In this document: one piece after another, positions 31,379 to 38,148 of the stretch | Position numbering within the stretch: position 1 is the stretch's first letter | How the letters are laid out: every line of letters starts with the position of its first letter | Source of the DNA: an uncultured Bacteroidales bacterium | GTDB taxonomy: Bacteria; Bacteroidota; Bacteroidia; Bacteroidales; F082 | Assembly: GCA_937896505.1 (NCBI GenBank) | Contig: CALBNP010000053.1 | Span: 1 to 48,725, forward strand | DNA: 48,725 bases | Reading direction: 5' to 3' | Notes under the pieces: generated by a model | Told to the model about the DNA's origin: nothing | The model's input: only the letters and a program-made list of their open reading frames with translations | The model's database searches: none | Program-made: the position numbers and the translations under genes

Positions 31379-31960
31379 ATGAAAAGATTAAGTTTATTTG
31401 CCCTTTGTGTGGCTTTCACAATGATGTTCGCTTCGTGCGGAAAAGATGATTATAAATCTTTTGTAGGCAAATGGGGCGTGGAACGAATTGATTACTACAA
31501 TATTGACTATGCAGGAAACCCGATTGAGAGCACTATCGAGACCTACACTTTCGCGCTTGATGATCCCAATGATGGCATCGATTTGGTTTTCCGCGACAAC
31601 AAGACGGGCGAGATGCGTGACCGTAGCCAAGACTCGATTTGGACTGATTGGAATTCGGAAACGCAACAATACGAAACTTTGATTGTCAGTCCTGATACGA
31701 TGATTGTCACAAAATTCACTTACTCCTATGATTCTGACGAGTCCATCCTCTATATGAATATGGACTATACGCATACTTTCAGGATGCAAATCAGCAATTT
31801 GACCGACAACACGTTCAACTATACCAATGAGTATGAAAGTAATTACGTCGAGAAGGCTTATCTGAAGCGTCTCAGCAACGATGCAAATGCAAAGGCCAAG
31901 AGTGGCAAGAAGAACTCATGGCGTCCTCGTCGCGAAGGCTCGTTCCTCAGTGGCAGATAA
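31379..31960 (+). CDS. Small lipoprotein of unknown function (tandem copy 2)
   Basis: A 193-residue predicted lipoprotein (lipobox MFASC, cysteine at 20). The mature part begins near SFVGKWGVERI, matching the VGHWGCEQ of the preceding protein; the rest is acidic and beta-rich (many Asp, Thr, Tyr) and ends in a basic tail KSGKKNSWRPRREGSF. A lipocalin-like fold is a guess from the VGxW start. It shares a transcript with copy 1 and ends at a very strong terminator. Confidence 0.65.
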   Translation: MKRLSLFALCVAFTMMFASCGKDDYKSFVGKWGVERIDYYNIDYAGNPIESTIETYTFALDDPNDGIDLVFRDNKTGEMRDRSQDSIWTDWNSETQQYETLIVSPDTMIVTKFTYSYDSDESILYMNMDYTHTFRMQISNLTDNTFNYTNEYESNYVEKAYLKRLSNDANAKAKSGKKNSWRPRREGSFLSGR

Positions 31961-31979
31961 ACGACGACCATTTACAATG

Positions 31980-32015
31980 ACAATGGCCGCTGACAGGATC
32001 GTCAGCGGCCATTGT
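31980..32015. terminator. Strong terminator between tandem lipoproteins and higA
   Basis: A perfect 15-bp stem, ACAATGGCCGCTGAC with GTCAGCGGCCATTGT, around a six-base loop AGGATC and followed by TTTTAT. It serves the lipoprotein operon on the plus strand and probably also the convergent higBA transcript. Confidence 0.92.
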
Positions 32016-32044
32016 TTTATTAGAGACCTAGTGTCGAGTAGTGA

Positions 32045-32350
32045 TTAAAACATTGCTGCACAAATCTTTCTGATTTGTACCAAACGTGTAGATAATGCTT
32101 GTTCTGTTTTTGCTTTGGCCAAATTATATCGCTCTTGCATATTGACGAGCAATTCAGGATTGATACCTAATGCGGCTTCAACCATTAAAGCGAAATCGGT
32201 TGTAACTGGACGTTTGCAGTTCAAAATTTCGTTCAGCATTGTGTATGAGATTCCCAAACATGAGGCAAATTGCTTTTGGGATATGCCTCTGGATTCCAAT
32301 TCTTCTTTTAAAACATCACCAGGATGGGTTGGTATTCTTGTTGTTTCCAT
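32045..32350 (-). CDS. higA: HigA-type antitoxin (XRE family)
   Basis: A 101-residue DNA-binding antitoxin. The N-terminus RIPTHPGDVLKEELESRGIS and the helix-turn-helix KQFASCLGISYTMLNEILN match the HigA/VapI group closely. It neutralises HigB and represses the operon. It follows higB with only one base between, the toxin-first order specific to this module. The candidate operator is the inverted repeat at 32706-32724. Confidence 0.9.
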   Translation of the reverse strand: METTRIPTHPGDVLKEELESRGISQKQFASCLGISYTMLNEILNCKRPVTTDFALMVEAALGINPELLVNMQERYNLAKAKTEQALSTRLVQIRKICAAMF

Positions 32351-32351
32351 T

Positions 32352-32666
32352 TTATTGATAATGATTTGTGATATCTTTGATTTTGCAAATTGTTATAATA
32401 GGTTCAGTTTGTTTGCTATGGATTTCAAACTCTAAACGATAACTGTAATCTATTCGAATTGAGTATGTTGATTCTTTTCCTTTTAATGCTTCGAAATTTA
32501 ATGAGTTGAAGACGAACAAATCCTCGATTCTCGTGGCGGCTATTAAAGTATCAACTCGTTTTTGATACTTCTTAATTACGGAATTTTGGAATCTGTATTT
32601 CTTGTTCTTGCAAGACCCAGATTCATACAGTTCTTGAAGATATTCTTTATCGTAGGTAATAACCAT
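32352..32666 (-). CDS. higB: HigB/RelE-type toxin
   Basis: A 104-residue toxin of the RelE/ParE superfamily. It is recognised by length, its position directly upstream of a HigA antitoxin, and the C-terminal pattern LKGKESTYSIRIDYSYRLEFEI, which corresponds to the LxGxxxxxySiRin.yRl.F core of HigB. In HigB toxins this core contributes to ribosome-dependent mRNA cleavage. Promoter element at 32682-32689. It appears intact. Confidence 0.85.
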   Translation of the reverse strand: MVITYDKEYLQELYESGSCKNKKYRFQNSVIKKYQKRVDTLIAATRIEDLFVFNSLNFEALKGKESTYSIRIDYSYRLEFEIHSKQTEPIITICKIKDITNHYQ

Positions 32667-32681
32667 AATTCAAACAGTTTG

Positions 32682-32689
32682 CAAAAATA
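32682..32689 (-). promoter_or_regulatory. -7 promoter element for higBA
   Basis: The minus strand reads TATTTTTG, 15 bases before the higB ATG at 32666. Confidence 0.6.
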
Positions 32690-32705
32690 GCAAATAGTTT
32701 TCAAT

Positions 32706-32724
32706 ATTCACTAAAATAGTGAAT
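32706..32724. promoter_or_regulatory. Candidate HigA operator (inverted repeat)
   Basis: ATTCACTA-AAA-TAGTGAAT is a perfect inverted repeat with eight-base arms. It lies about 17 bases upstream of the higBA -7 element, so it would cover the -33 region, the usual place for an autorepressor of this family. Confidence 0.55.
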
Positions 32725-32743
32725 TTATTTTTTTATGCAAAAA

Positions 32744-33946
32744 TTAATCAACCATCAGTACCAAACCTTTCAAGTAAGCTCCTTCGGGGTGGAAGATGTT
32801 GATAGGATGGTCGGTAGGTTGCGAGAGCTGGTATAGAATCTTCACATTGCGTTTGGCTTCGATGGCTGCTGCGGTTACTATGCCTTGGAAAGTAGCCTTA
32901 TCGACGGCTTGCGAGCAACTGAAGGTGAAGAGCAAGCCGCCCTTGGCGATGCGCTTGATGGCTTCGGCATTGATGTAGCGATAACCGCCCAAGCCGCGAT
33001 GACGGTCTTGGTGGCGCTTGGCGAACGCGGGTGGGTCGAGGATGATGAGGTCGAACTCGCCATCGCCCATTTGGGTGACATATTCTTTCATGTCGGCTAC
33101 CAAGCAAGGGTTTTCTTCTTTCGAGTAACCATTCAGCGCAAGATTTTCTTCGGCAGCGCTGATGGCTTTCTTCGAGGCATCCACTGTGACCACGCGCTTG
33201 GCGCCGCCTTTCAGCGCGGTGATGCTGAATCCACCCGTGTATCCGAAGGCGTTGAGCACCGAGCGGCCTTTGGCCAGCTGGCGCACTAAGTCGCGGTTGT
33301 CGCGTTGGTCTAAGAAGAAGCCTGTCTTTTGTCCTTCTTCCCAGTTGGCGTTGAACTTGCTGCCATTTTCCATGATGACCTCGTTGATGCGTTCTCCAAA
33401 GAGGTAGCCATCGTCGATGCTGTCGTCTTTGCCCATGCGTTGCATGGCTTCGGCGCTCTTGTTGTAGATGGCTTGAAGGCCTAATCCTGGAATGAGTTTG
33501 AGGGCACGCACGATTTCCTTGAGGTGGAGCACCATGCCTTCGGTTTGGGCTTGCACTACTGCGGTGTGGCCATAGATATCGACAATCAGGCCAGCAAGGC
33601 CGTCGCCTTCCGAATGGACGAGGCGGTAGCAGTTGGTTTCAGGGTTGTCGGTCAAGCCCATGGCTTTGCGGGCTTCGAAAGCATGTCCAAGTTTGTCGAG
33701 GAAAAACCATTCATCGATTCGGCGGTTCTCGAAGCAGAGCATCTTCGCGGCGATGCTGTCCGACTCGCAGAATCCTGTTCCGAGAATGTTGCCGTCGAAA
33801 TCGGTGACGGTGACGGTGTCGCCTGCTTGAAGGCCTTCGTCAGCTGAATGTATTGCACCCGAGAAAATCCAAGGATGGAAACGGCGTACGGCTTCGTCCT
33901 TGCCTCGGTTGAGGCGAATGACGGGGTAGAGTGGTGTTTGTGACAT
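32744..33946 (-). CDS. rlmI: 23S rRNA (cytosine-1962-C5)-methyltransferase RlmI-like
   Basis: A 400-residue SAM-dependent methyltransferase with an N-terminal PUA domain (RRFHPWIFSGAIHS, DGNILGTGFC) and a Rossmann domain: SAM motif VLNAFGYTGGFSITALKGG, followed by VDASKKAI, and the catalytic IILDPPAFAKR with a later TFSCSQ holding the probable catalytic cysteine. It modifies C1962 of 23S rRNA in E. coli. Divergent from the adenine deaminase gene, with its promoter at 33964-33971. Length is normal; the exact target base in this organism is inferred from the family. Confidence 0.9.
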   Translation of the reverse strand: MSQTPLYPVIRLNRGKDEAVRRFHPWIFSGAIHSADEGLQAGDTVTVTDFDGNILGTGFCESDSIAAKMLCFENRRIDEWFFLDKLGHAFEARKAMGLTDNPETNCYRLVHSEGDGLAGLIVDIYGHTAVVQAQTEGMVLHLKEIVRALKLIPGLGLQAIYNKSAEAMQRMGKDDSIDDGYLFGERINEVIMENGSKFNANWEEGQKTGFFLDQRDNRDLVRQLAKGRSVLNAFGYTGGFSITALKGGAKRVVTVDASKKAISAAEENLALNGYSKEENPCLVADMKEYVTQMGDGEFDLIILDPPAFAKRHQDRHRGLGGYRYINAEAIKRIAKGGLLFTFSCSQAVDKATFQGIVTAAAIEAKRNVKILYQLSQPTDHPINIFHPEGAYLKGLVLMVD

Positions 33947-33963
33947 AGAAATGAAATTTGATG

Positions 33964-33971
33964 CAAAAATA
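33964..33971 (-). promoter_or_regulatory. -7 promoter element for rlmI
   Basis: The minus strand reads TATTTTTG, 17 bases before the rlmI ATG at 33946. Confidence 0.5.
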
Positions 33972-33995
33972 AGTTTTTTAATGAATGATATTCCT

Positions 33996-34003
33996 TATTT
34001 TTG
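33996..34003 (+). promoter_or_regulatory. -7 promoter element for ade
   Basis: TATTTTTG, 20 bases before the ade ATG at 34024; divergent from the rlmI promoter. Confidence 0.55.
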
Positions 34004-34023
34004 CCACAATAAAATTGAATTCT

Positions 34024-35658
34024 ATGAACAATACTTTTCAAATCAGCGGTCAGATAGTTGACCTCGTCAATTCAAGGATATTTCCAGGTGTCGTCATTGT
34101 TGAAGGCGGCAAGATTGTTTCCGTCGAGGAAAGGGACGTGAAGGAAAAGCAATACATCATGCCAGGCTTTGTAGATTCGCATGTCCACATCGAGAGTTCT
34201 ATGGTGGTACCTTCCGAGTTTGCCCGCATGGCTGTGTGTCATGGTACTGTGGCCACCGTCAGCGACCCGCACGAGATTGCTAACGTCATGGGTGTCGAAG
34301 GTGTCAAATACATGATTTCCAATGGGAAACGTGTTCCTTTCAAGTTCTTCTTTGGCGCACCAAGTTGTGTGCCTGCCACTTCGTTTGAGACTTCGGGCTT
34401 CACTTTGGATGCCAAGGCAATCGAGGAATTGATGCAGATGGACGACATTCATTATCTTGCAGAGATGATGAATTGGCCAGGTGTGGTTTTTGGCGATGCT
34501 GAAGTGCTGAAGAAGATAGAGGCTGCCAAGAAAGTCGGAAAACCTATCGATGGCCATGCTCCCGCAGTGACGGGCGACAACATCGTGAAATATGCTGCAA
34601 CGGGTATCAGCACCGACCACGAGTGTTTCACCATTGAAGAGGCTGAGGAAAAAATCGGTCTAGGCATGAAGATTCTCATCCGCGAGGGCAGTGCAGCCAA
34701 GAATTTCGAGGCTCTCATTCCTTTGATGGCTTCGCATTCCGAAATGCTCATGTTCTGTTCCGACGACAAGCACCCTAACGATTTGGCAAAAGGCCACATC
34801 AACCAGTTGGTGAAACGTGCCATCGATTTGGGATACAACATCATGGATGTGCTGAAAGCGGCTTCGCTGAATGTGGTGAAGCACTACAACCTTAATGTGG
34901 GATTGCTGCAGAAGGGTGATGATGCCGATTTCATCGTGCTCGATAACCTTGAGGAACTGAATGTGTTGCAGACTTATATCAAAGGTGTATTGGTAGCCGA
35001 AAAAGGCATTTCGATGATGGAACATCTTGAAACTGAACCCATCAACAACTTCAAGGTTGAGCCGATCAAAGTAGCTGATATTGCTTTGGCCGACTGTGGC
35101 AAGCGCATCAAGGTGATTTCTTGCATCGATGGTCAGTTGGTGACGGACACCGTCGTTGCCGAACCGAAAGTAGAAAATGGTAGTATTGTGAGCGATATTG
35201 AGCGCGACATCCTAAAGCTGGTGGTCGTGAACCGTTACGAAAAGACGCAACCTGCCGTGTCGTTCATCCAAAATATGGGTTTGAAACAAGGTGCCATCGC
35301 TTCGAGTGTGGCTCACGACAGTCATAACATCGTAGCTGTGGGTGCGACTGACGAAGACATCGTGAAAGCCGTCAACTTGCTCATCGAAAATGGTGGGGGA
35401 GTGGTTACTGTCGGTAATGGCGAAACTGCCATCCTGCCTTTGCCAGTGGCGGGCTTGATGAGTAATGGCGATGGTTATCAGGTGGCTGAAGATTACGAAA
35501 AGGCTGATGCCCTGGCGCATAAGTTGGGCACCATGCTCCATGCACCTTTCATGACCCTCGCTTTCATGTCGTTGCTCGTTATCCCTGAATTGAAACTAAG
35601 CGACAAAGGCCTATTTGATGGTAGCAAGTTTGCTTTTACTTCTGTTTTTGAAGATTAA
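34024..35658 (+). CDS. ade: Adenine deaminase
   Basis: Amidohydrolase that deaminates adenine to hypoxanthine for purine salvage. The 544 residues show the metal-binding start MPGFVDSHVHIESSMV, then SDPHEIANVMGV, GHAPAVTGDN, and ISTDHECFTIEEAEE, all typical of the bacterial Ade family, and the C-terminal domain containing SVAHDSHNIVAVGA. ATG at 34024 (MNNTFQISGQIVD) fits the family; an earlier in-frame start at 33985 lies upstream of the promoter element. The gene for a nucleoid-associated protein follows after three bases. Confidence 0.95.
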   Translation: MNNTFQISGQIVDLVNSRIFPGVVIVEGGKIVSVEERDVKEKQYIMPGFVDSHVHIESSMVVPSEFARMAVCHGTVATVSDPHEIANVMGVEGVKYMISNGKRVPFKFFFGAPSCVPATSFETSGFTLDAKAIEELMQMDDIHYLAEMMNWPGVVFGDAEVLKKIEAAKKVGKPIDGHAPAVTGDNIVKYAATGISTDHECFTIEEAEEKIGLGMKILIREGSAAKNFEALIPLMASHSEMLMFCSDDKHPNDLAKGHINQLVKRAIDLGYNIMDVLKAASLNVVKHYNLNVGLLQKGDDADFIVLDNLEELNVLQTYIKGVLVAEKGISMMEHLETEPINNFKVEPIKVADIALADCGKRIKVISCIDGQLVTDTVVAEPKVENGSIVSDIERDILKLVVVNRYEKTQPAVSFIQNMGLKQGAIASSVAHDSHNIVAVGATDEDIVKAVNLLIENGGGVVTVGNGETAILPLPVAGLMSNGDGYQVAEDYEKADALAHKLGTMLHAPFMTLAFMSLLVIPELKLSDKGLFDGSKFAFTSVFED

Positions 35659-35661
35659 GTT

Positions 35662-36681
35662 ATGTCAGTAATCCAAAATATGGCCCTACACTATGTGGGC
35701 AACAAGCAAGCCGACGATGGTGTGCTGTGTTCGAAATCGCTGCTTGATACCAACGACGAGATGCGTAATATCTTGCACGAGTACTTTCTACAGGTCTTTC
35801 TTGCCGAAGAGCAGTTTCATTTCATCCATGAAAATGAATTGAAATTCAATGAGGTATATAGTATCGTCAGTGATATTTTTGACGACCCTGAAAGTTTGTA
35901 TATCAATTCGGTGAAATTGGCCAAACACCTTTACGAGAAGAGTGACCACCCGAAAATCAAGGCGGGCGAGTTCTATGTGGTGCATTTCACCGACTGCACT
36001 ATCGCGGGTGAGCATTGCGATGCCGTTGGCCTTTTCAAGAGTGAAAACAAGGACACTTTCCTTCGCGTATGGACTTCGATGGATGGCCTCGACCTTACGC
36101 CCGAACAAGGCATCAACACCAAGAAACTGGATAAGGGCTGCCTCATCTATAATGTTGAGCGCGAGAACGGCTATTTGGTTACGATTGTCGATAACACCAA
36201 CCGCAGCGATGCTCATTTCTGGACGGATGAATTCTTGCATGTGTTCCAGAAAGCCAACGAATATTTCCACACTAACACGGTTCTTTCCTTGACCAAGAAT
36301 TTCGTTACCAAGGAGTTACCGCAACAATTTGAGGTTTCCAAGGCCGACCAAGCCGATTTGCTCAACCGTTCCGTGGCTTTCTTCAAGGAGAAGGAGACTT
36401 TCGATATGGACGAATTTGTGAACGAAGTGATAGAGCAACCAGCTGTCATTGAGAGTTTCCACAAATTCAAGGACAATTACGCCCAACGCGAAGACATTGA
36501 GATTGCCGACAGTTTCGAAATCAATGGAGCGGCAGTGAAGAAACAGGCGCGTGCTTTCAAGAGCGTCATCAAGCTGGATAAGAATTTCCACATCTACATC
36601 CACGGCGACCGCGACCTGATTGAACAAGGTGAAGACGAAAGGGGAAAGTTTTACAAGGTGTATTATAATAAGGAAATGTAA
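35662..36681 (+). CDS. Nucleoid-associated protein (NdpA/YejK family)
   Basis: A 339-residue protein resembling the 37-kDa nucleoid-associated family (NA37, YejK). Landmarks: the N-terminal LHYVGNKQADDGVL, IKAGEFYVVHFTDCTIAGE, then the C-terminal SVIKLDKNFHIYIHGDRDLI with the GKFYKVYYNKE end. The family binds DNA in E. coli, but its precise role is not known. It lies three bases after ade and two bases before the GNAT gene, so all three form one operon. Confidence 0.85.
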   Translation: MSVIQNMALHYVGNKQADDGVLCSKSLLDTNDEMRNILHEYFLQVFLAEEQFHFIHENELKFNEVYSIVSDIFDDPESLYINSVKLAKHLYEKSDHPKIKAGEFYVVHFTDCTIAGEHCDAVGLFKSENKDTFLRVWTSMDGLDLTPEQGINTKKLDKGCLIYNVERENGYLVTIVDNTNRSDAHFWTDEFLHVFQKANEYFHTNTVLSLTKNFVTKELPQQFEVSKADQADLLNRSVAFFKEKETFDMDEFVNEVIEQPAVIESFHKFKDNYAQREDIEIADSFEINGAAVKKQARAFKSVIKLDKNFHIYIHGDRDLIEQGEDERGKFYKVYYNKEM

Positions 36682-36683
36682 AA

Positions 36684-37301
36684 ATGAACCTGCAACTGCG
36701 TCAATGCACAATCACTGATTTTCAAGTCGTTGTCGAATTAAACGAAACGGTTTATGCTTCTTTGCCCGACAAGTCGGTTTTGCGCCACAATTCGTCGGAA
36801 ATGATAGCTTCGTGCCTCGTTGAACCGAATGTGACTTTGGGATTTTGGGATGATGAAAGGCTAGTTGCCATTGGCGTTCTCTATGTACCGCAATGCGTCG
36901 AGGAAGACCATGCGCACGATGTGGTTGGACTTTTTGACTTGGGGACTTTTGGACATTTAGACAGTTTGACTTTGTGGGATGCTGAGCGGAGTCGAAGCAT
37001 TGACTTTGAGACGATTGGACTTGAAGAATTGAAGAAATTGGGTATTAAGGCGGCCAATCAGAAACTGTTTTTGGTGAGGGAAGGTTATCGTGGACAAGGT
37101 TTGCAGCGGAAACTGATTCGTGAGATAGAGAAGATTGCCGTTGCGAGAGGCTACAACTTGCTTTGCACCACTTGTGCTCCAAACAACACATTCAGTATCA
37201 ATAACTTCCTGAAAGAAGGTTATGTTTATGCCAAAACAGAAGAGAAGTATGGCGGCTTGATGAGGAATCTTTACTATAAAGTGTTGAAGAAGAAAGATTG
37301 A
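36684..37301 (+). CDS. GNAT family N-acetyltransferase with probable repeat insertion
   Basis: A 205-residue acetyltransferase that moves an acetyl group from acetyl-CoA to an unknown amine. The GNAT acetyl-CoA motif is visible as VREGYRGQGLQRKLIREIEK, followed by AVARGYNLLCTTCAPNNTFSINNFLKEGY. Residues about 81-114 (GLFDLGTFGHLDSLT, then LWDAERSRSIDFETIG) do not look like GNAT sequence and are encoded by repetitive DNA (36924-37023). Without them the protein would be about 172 residues, a normal GNAT length. The insertion keeps the frame and lies between the N-terminal strands and the acetyl-CoA site, so the enzyme may still work. Confidence 0.8.
   Translation: MNLQLRQCTITDFQVVVELNETVYASLPDKSVLRHNSSEMIASCLVEPNVTLGFWDDERLVAIGVLYVPQCVEEDHAHDVVGLFDLGTFGHLDSLTLWDAERSRSIDFETIGLEELKKLGIKAANQKLFLVREGYRGQGLQRKLIREIEKIAVARGYNLLCTTCAPNNTFSINNFLKEGYVYAKTEEKYGGLMRNLYYKVLKKKD
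36924..37023 (+). repeat. Degenerate short-repeat insert with GCTGAGCGGAG core inside GNAT gene
   Basis: The sequence consists of imperfect TTGGACTTT-like units (TTGGACTTTTTGACTTGGGG and so on), then the core GCTGAGCGGAGTCGAAGCAT at 36981-37000, then TTGACTTTGA and ATTGGACTTG. The core is shared with 46855-46874 (19 of 20 bases). Its translation, AERSRSI, resembles the product of a dispersed repeat rather than enzyme sequence. Confidence 0.6.
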
Positions 37302-37344
37302 GTGGGAAAATCATCGCATTTGCATTGCATTAAGGGAAAATTCC

Positions 37345-37352
37345 TATTTTTG
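37345..37352 (+). promoter_or_regulatory. -7 promoter element for the polyvalent-type kinase
   Basis: TATTTTTG, 23 bases before the ATG at 37376. A TTG at 37325-37327, 17 bases upstream, is a possible -33 box. Confidence 0.55.
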
Positions 37353-37375
37353 CAATGATATAGAAAAGAAATTCC

Positions 37376-38098
37376 ATGAATCTGGAACTGATAGACAAAC
37401 AAGTTAACGACATCATCTATGGCACAACAGACATTCCTCAATTTAATCAGCAAGAGCATGCAGGAATCTGCTCAGCTGGTCCGAGCCTCATTGGGGCGCT
37501 CCTCGTGTGCTACGACACGAGAAAAAGCCTTGAAGCAAGTGCAGATGCTTCAGGAAGCAAAGGAACAGTAACAAACTGGGAAATAGACGAAGCTCAGGAA
37601 AAGGCGGTGCAAAAATGGGCAGAGTCCAAAAACATTTGGGTTCCTGATTCCGAAAAATGGCTTATTTCGAATTATGGGCCAGCGATTGCCGAAGGAGCTG
37701 AAGCAAAAGTCTATTATAGGACGGGAGATATCGCTGTCATCAAAGAACGTGCATCGATTTATTCTACTCTTGGTCGTGCATTTGAAGCTATTGCTTTACA
37801 TAACTACTTGTTTCCTGAGACCATGATGCGTGTTATTGGTTTTACTCGTGATTCCGGTGGTTTATTTCGTATCATTCTCACTCAACCCTATGTCGAATGT
37901 CAGCGGTTGGCAACAAAACGGGAAATTGATTCAATGGTTTCTTTAAAAGGTTTCTATGACAATGGTGATGGCAATGGGGTCAACTACTTGTCAGATCGCC
38001 TTCATCTTGAAGATATGCATCCAGCCAATGTGTTTATTGACGAGTTGACTTCAAAACCTATTTGTATTGACTGTATTGTTAAATTCAGAAAACACTAA
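37376..38098 (+). CDS. Stand-alone polyvalent-protein-type kinase
   Basis: A 240-residue protein with a minimal protein-kinase-like core. Visible landmarks: glycine-loop-like EGAEAKVYY (106-114), the VIK lysine at 123, a possible helix-C glutamate in RAFEAIALHNYLFP (Glu137), a hinge ILTQPYVE (168-175), the catalytic loop LEDMHPANVFI (Asp213, Asn218), and the metal-binding Asp232 in ICIDC. This fits the kinase domain seen in phage and plasmid polyvalent proteins, here as a free protein. The first 80 residues contain no recognised domain. No partner gene of known type is nearby; it has its own promoter. The target is unknown. Such kinases are often found on mobile elements, suggesting horizontal origin, though nothing else mobile is visible here. 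Confidence 0.65.
   Translation: MNLELIDKQVNDIIYGTTDIPQFNQQEHAGICSAGPSLIGALLVCYDTRKSLEASADASGSKGTVTNWEIDEAQEKAVQKWAESKNIWVPDSEKWLISNYGPAIAEGAEAKVYYRTGDIAVIKERASIYSTLGRAFEAIALHNYLFPETMMRVIGFTRDSGGLFRIILTQPYVECQRLATKREIDSMVSLKGFYDNGDGNGVNYLSDRLHLEDMHPANVFIDELTSKPICIDCIVKFRKH
37419..37571 (+). CDS. Possible small overlapping ORF inside the kinase gene
   Basis: A 50-codon ATG-to-TAA frame, shifted by one base relative to the kinase frame and lying wholly within its 5' part. The product begins MAQQTFLNLISKSMQESAQL and continues with a second helical segment ending KQVQMLQEAKEQ. It is predicted to be almost entirely alpha-helical, unlike most chance frames. It could be a real small protein, or the kinase could truly start downstream of it, or it may be coincidence. 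No database comparison was possible. Confidence 0.25.
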   Translation: MAQQTFLNLISKSMQESAQLVRASLGRSSCATTREKALKQVQMLQEAKEQ

Positions 38099-38148
38099 TC
38101 TTCAACAACTTTTTTCCTTGAATCTCAATGTTGGAGTCTTTTTGGAAT

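Noticed and set aside
32706..32724. Hairpin as terminator for rlmI
   Set aside because: On the minus strand the repeat is not followed by a T-run; its position over the higBA promoter fits an operator better.
37376..37571. A frameshift in the kinase gene near its 5' end
   Set aside because: The kinase frame is open throughout from a well-placed ATG after a promoter, so no frameshift is needed; the alternative frame is reported as a separate weak observation.
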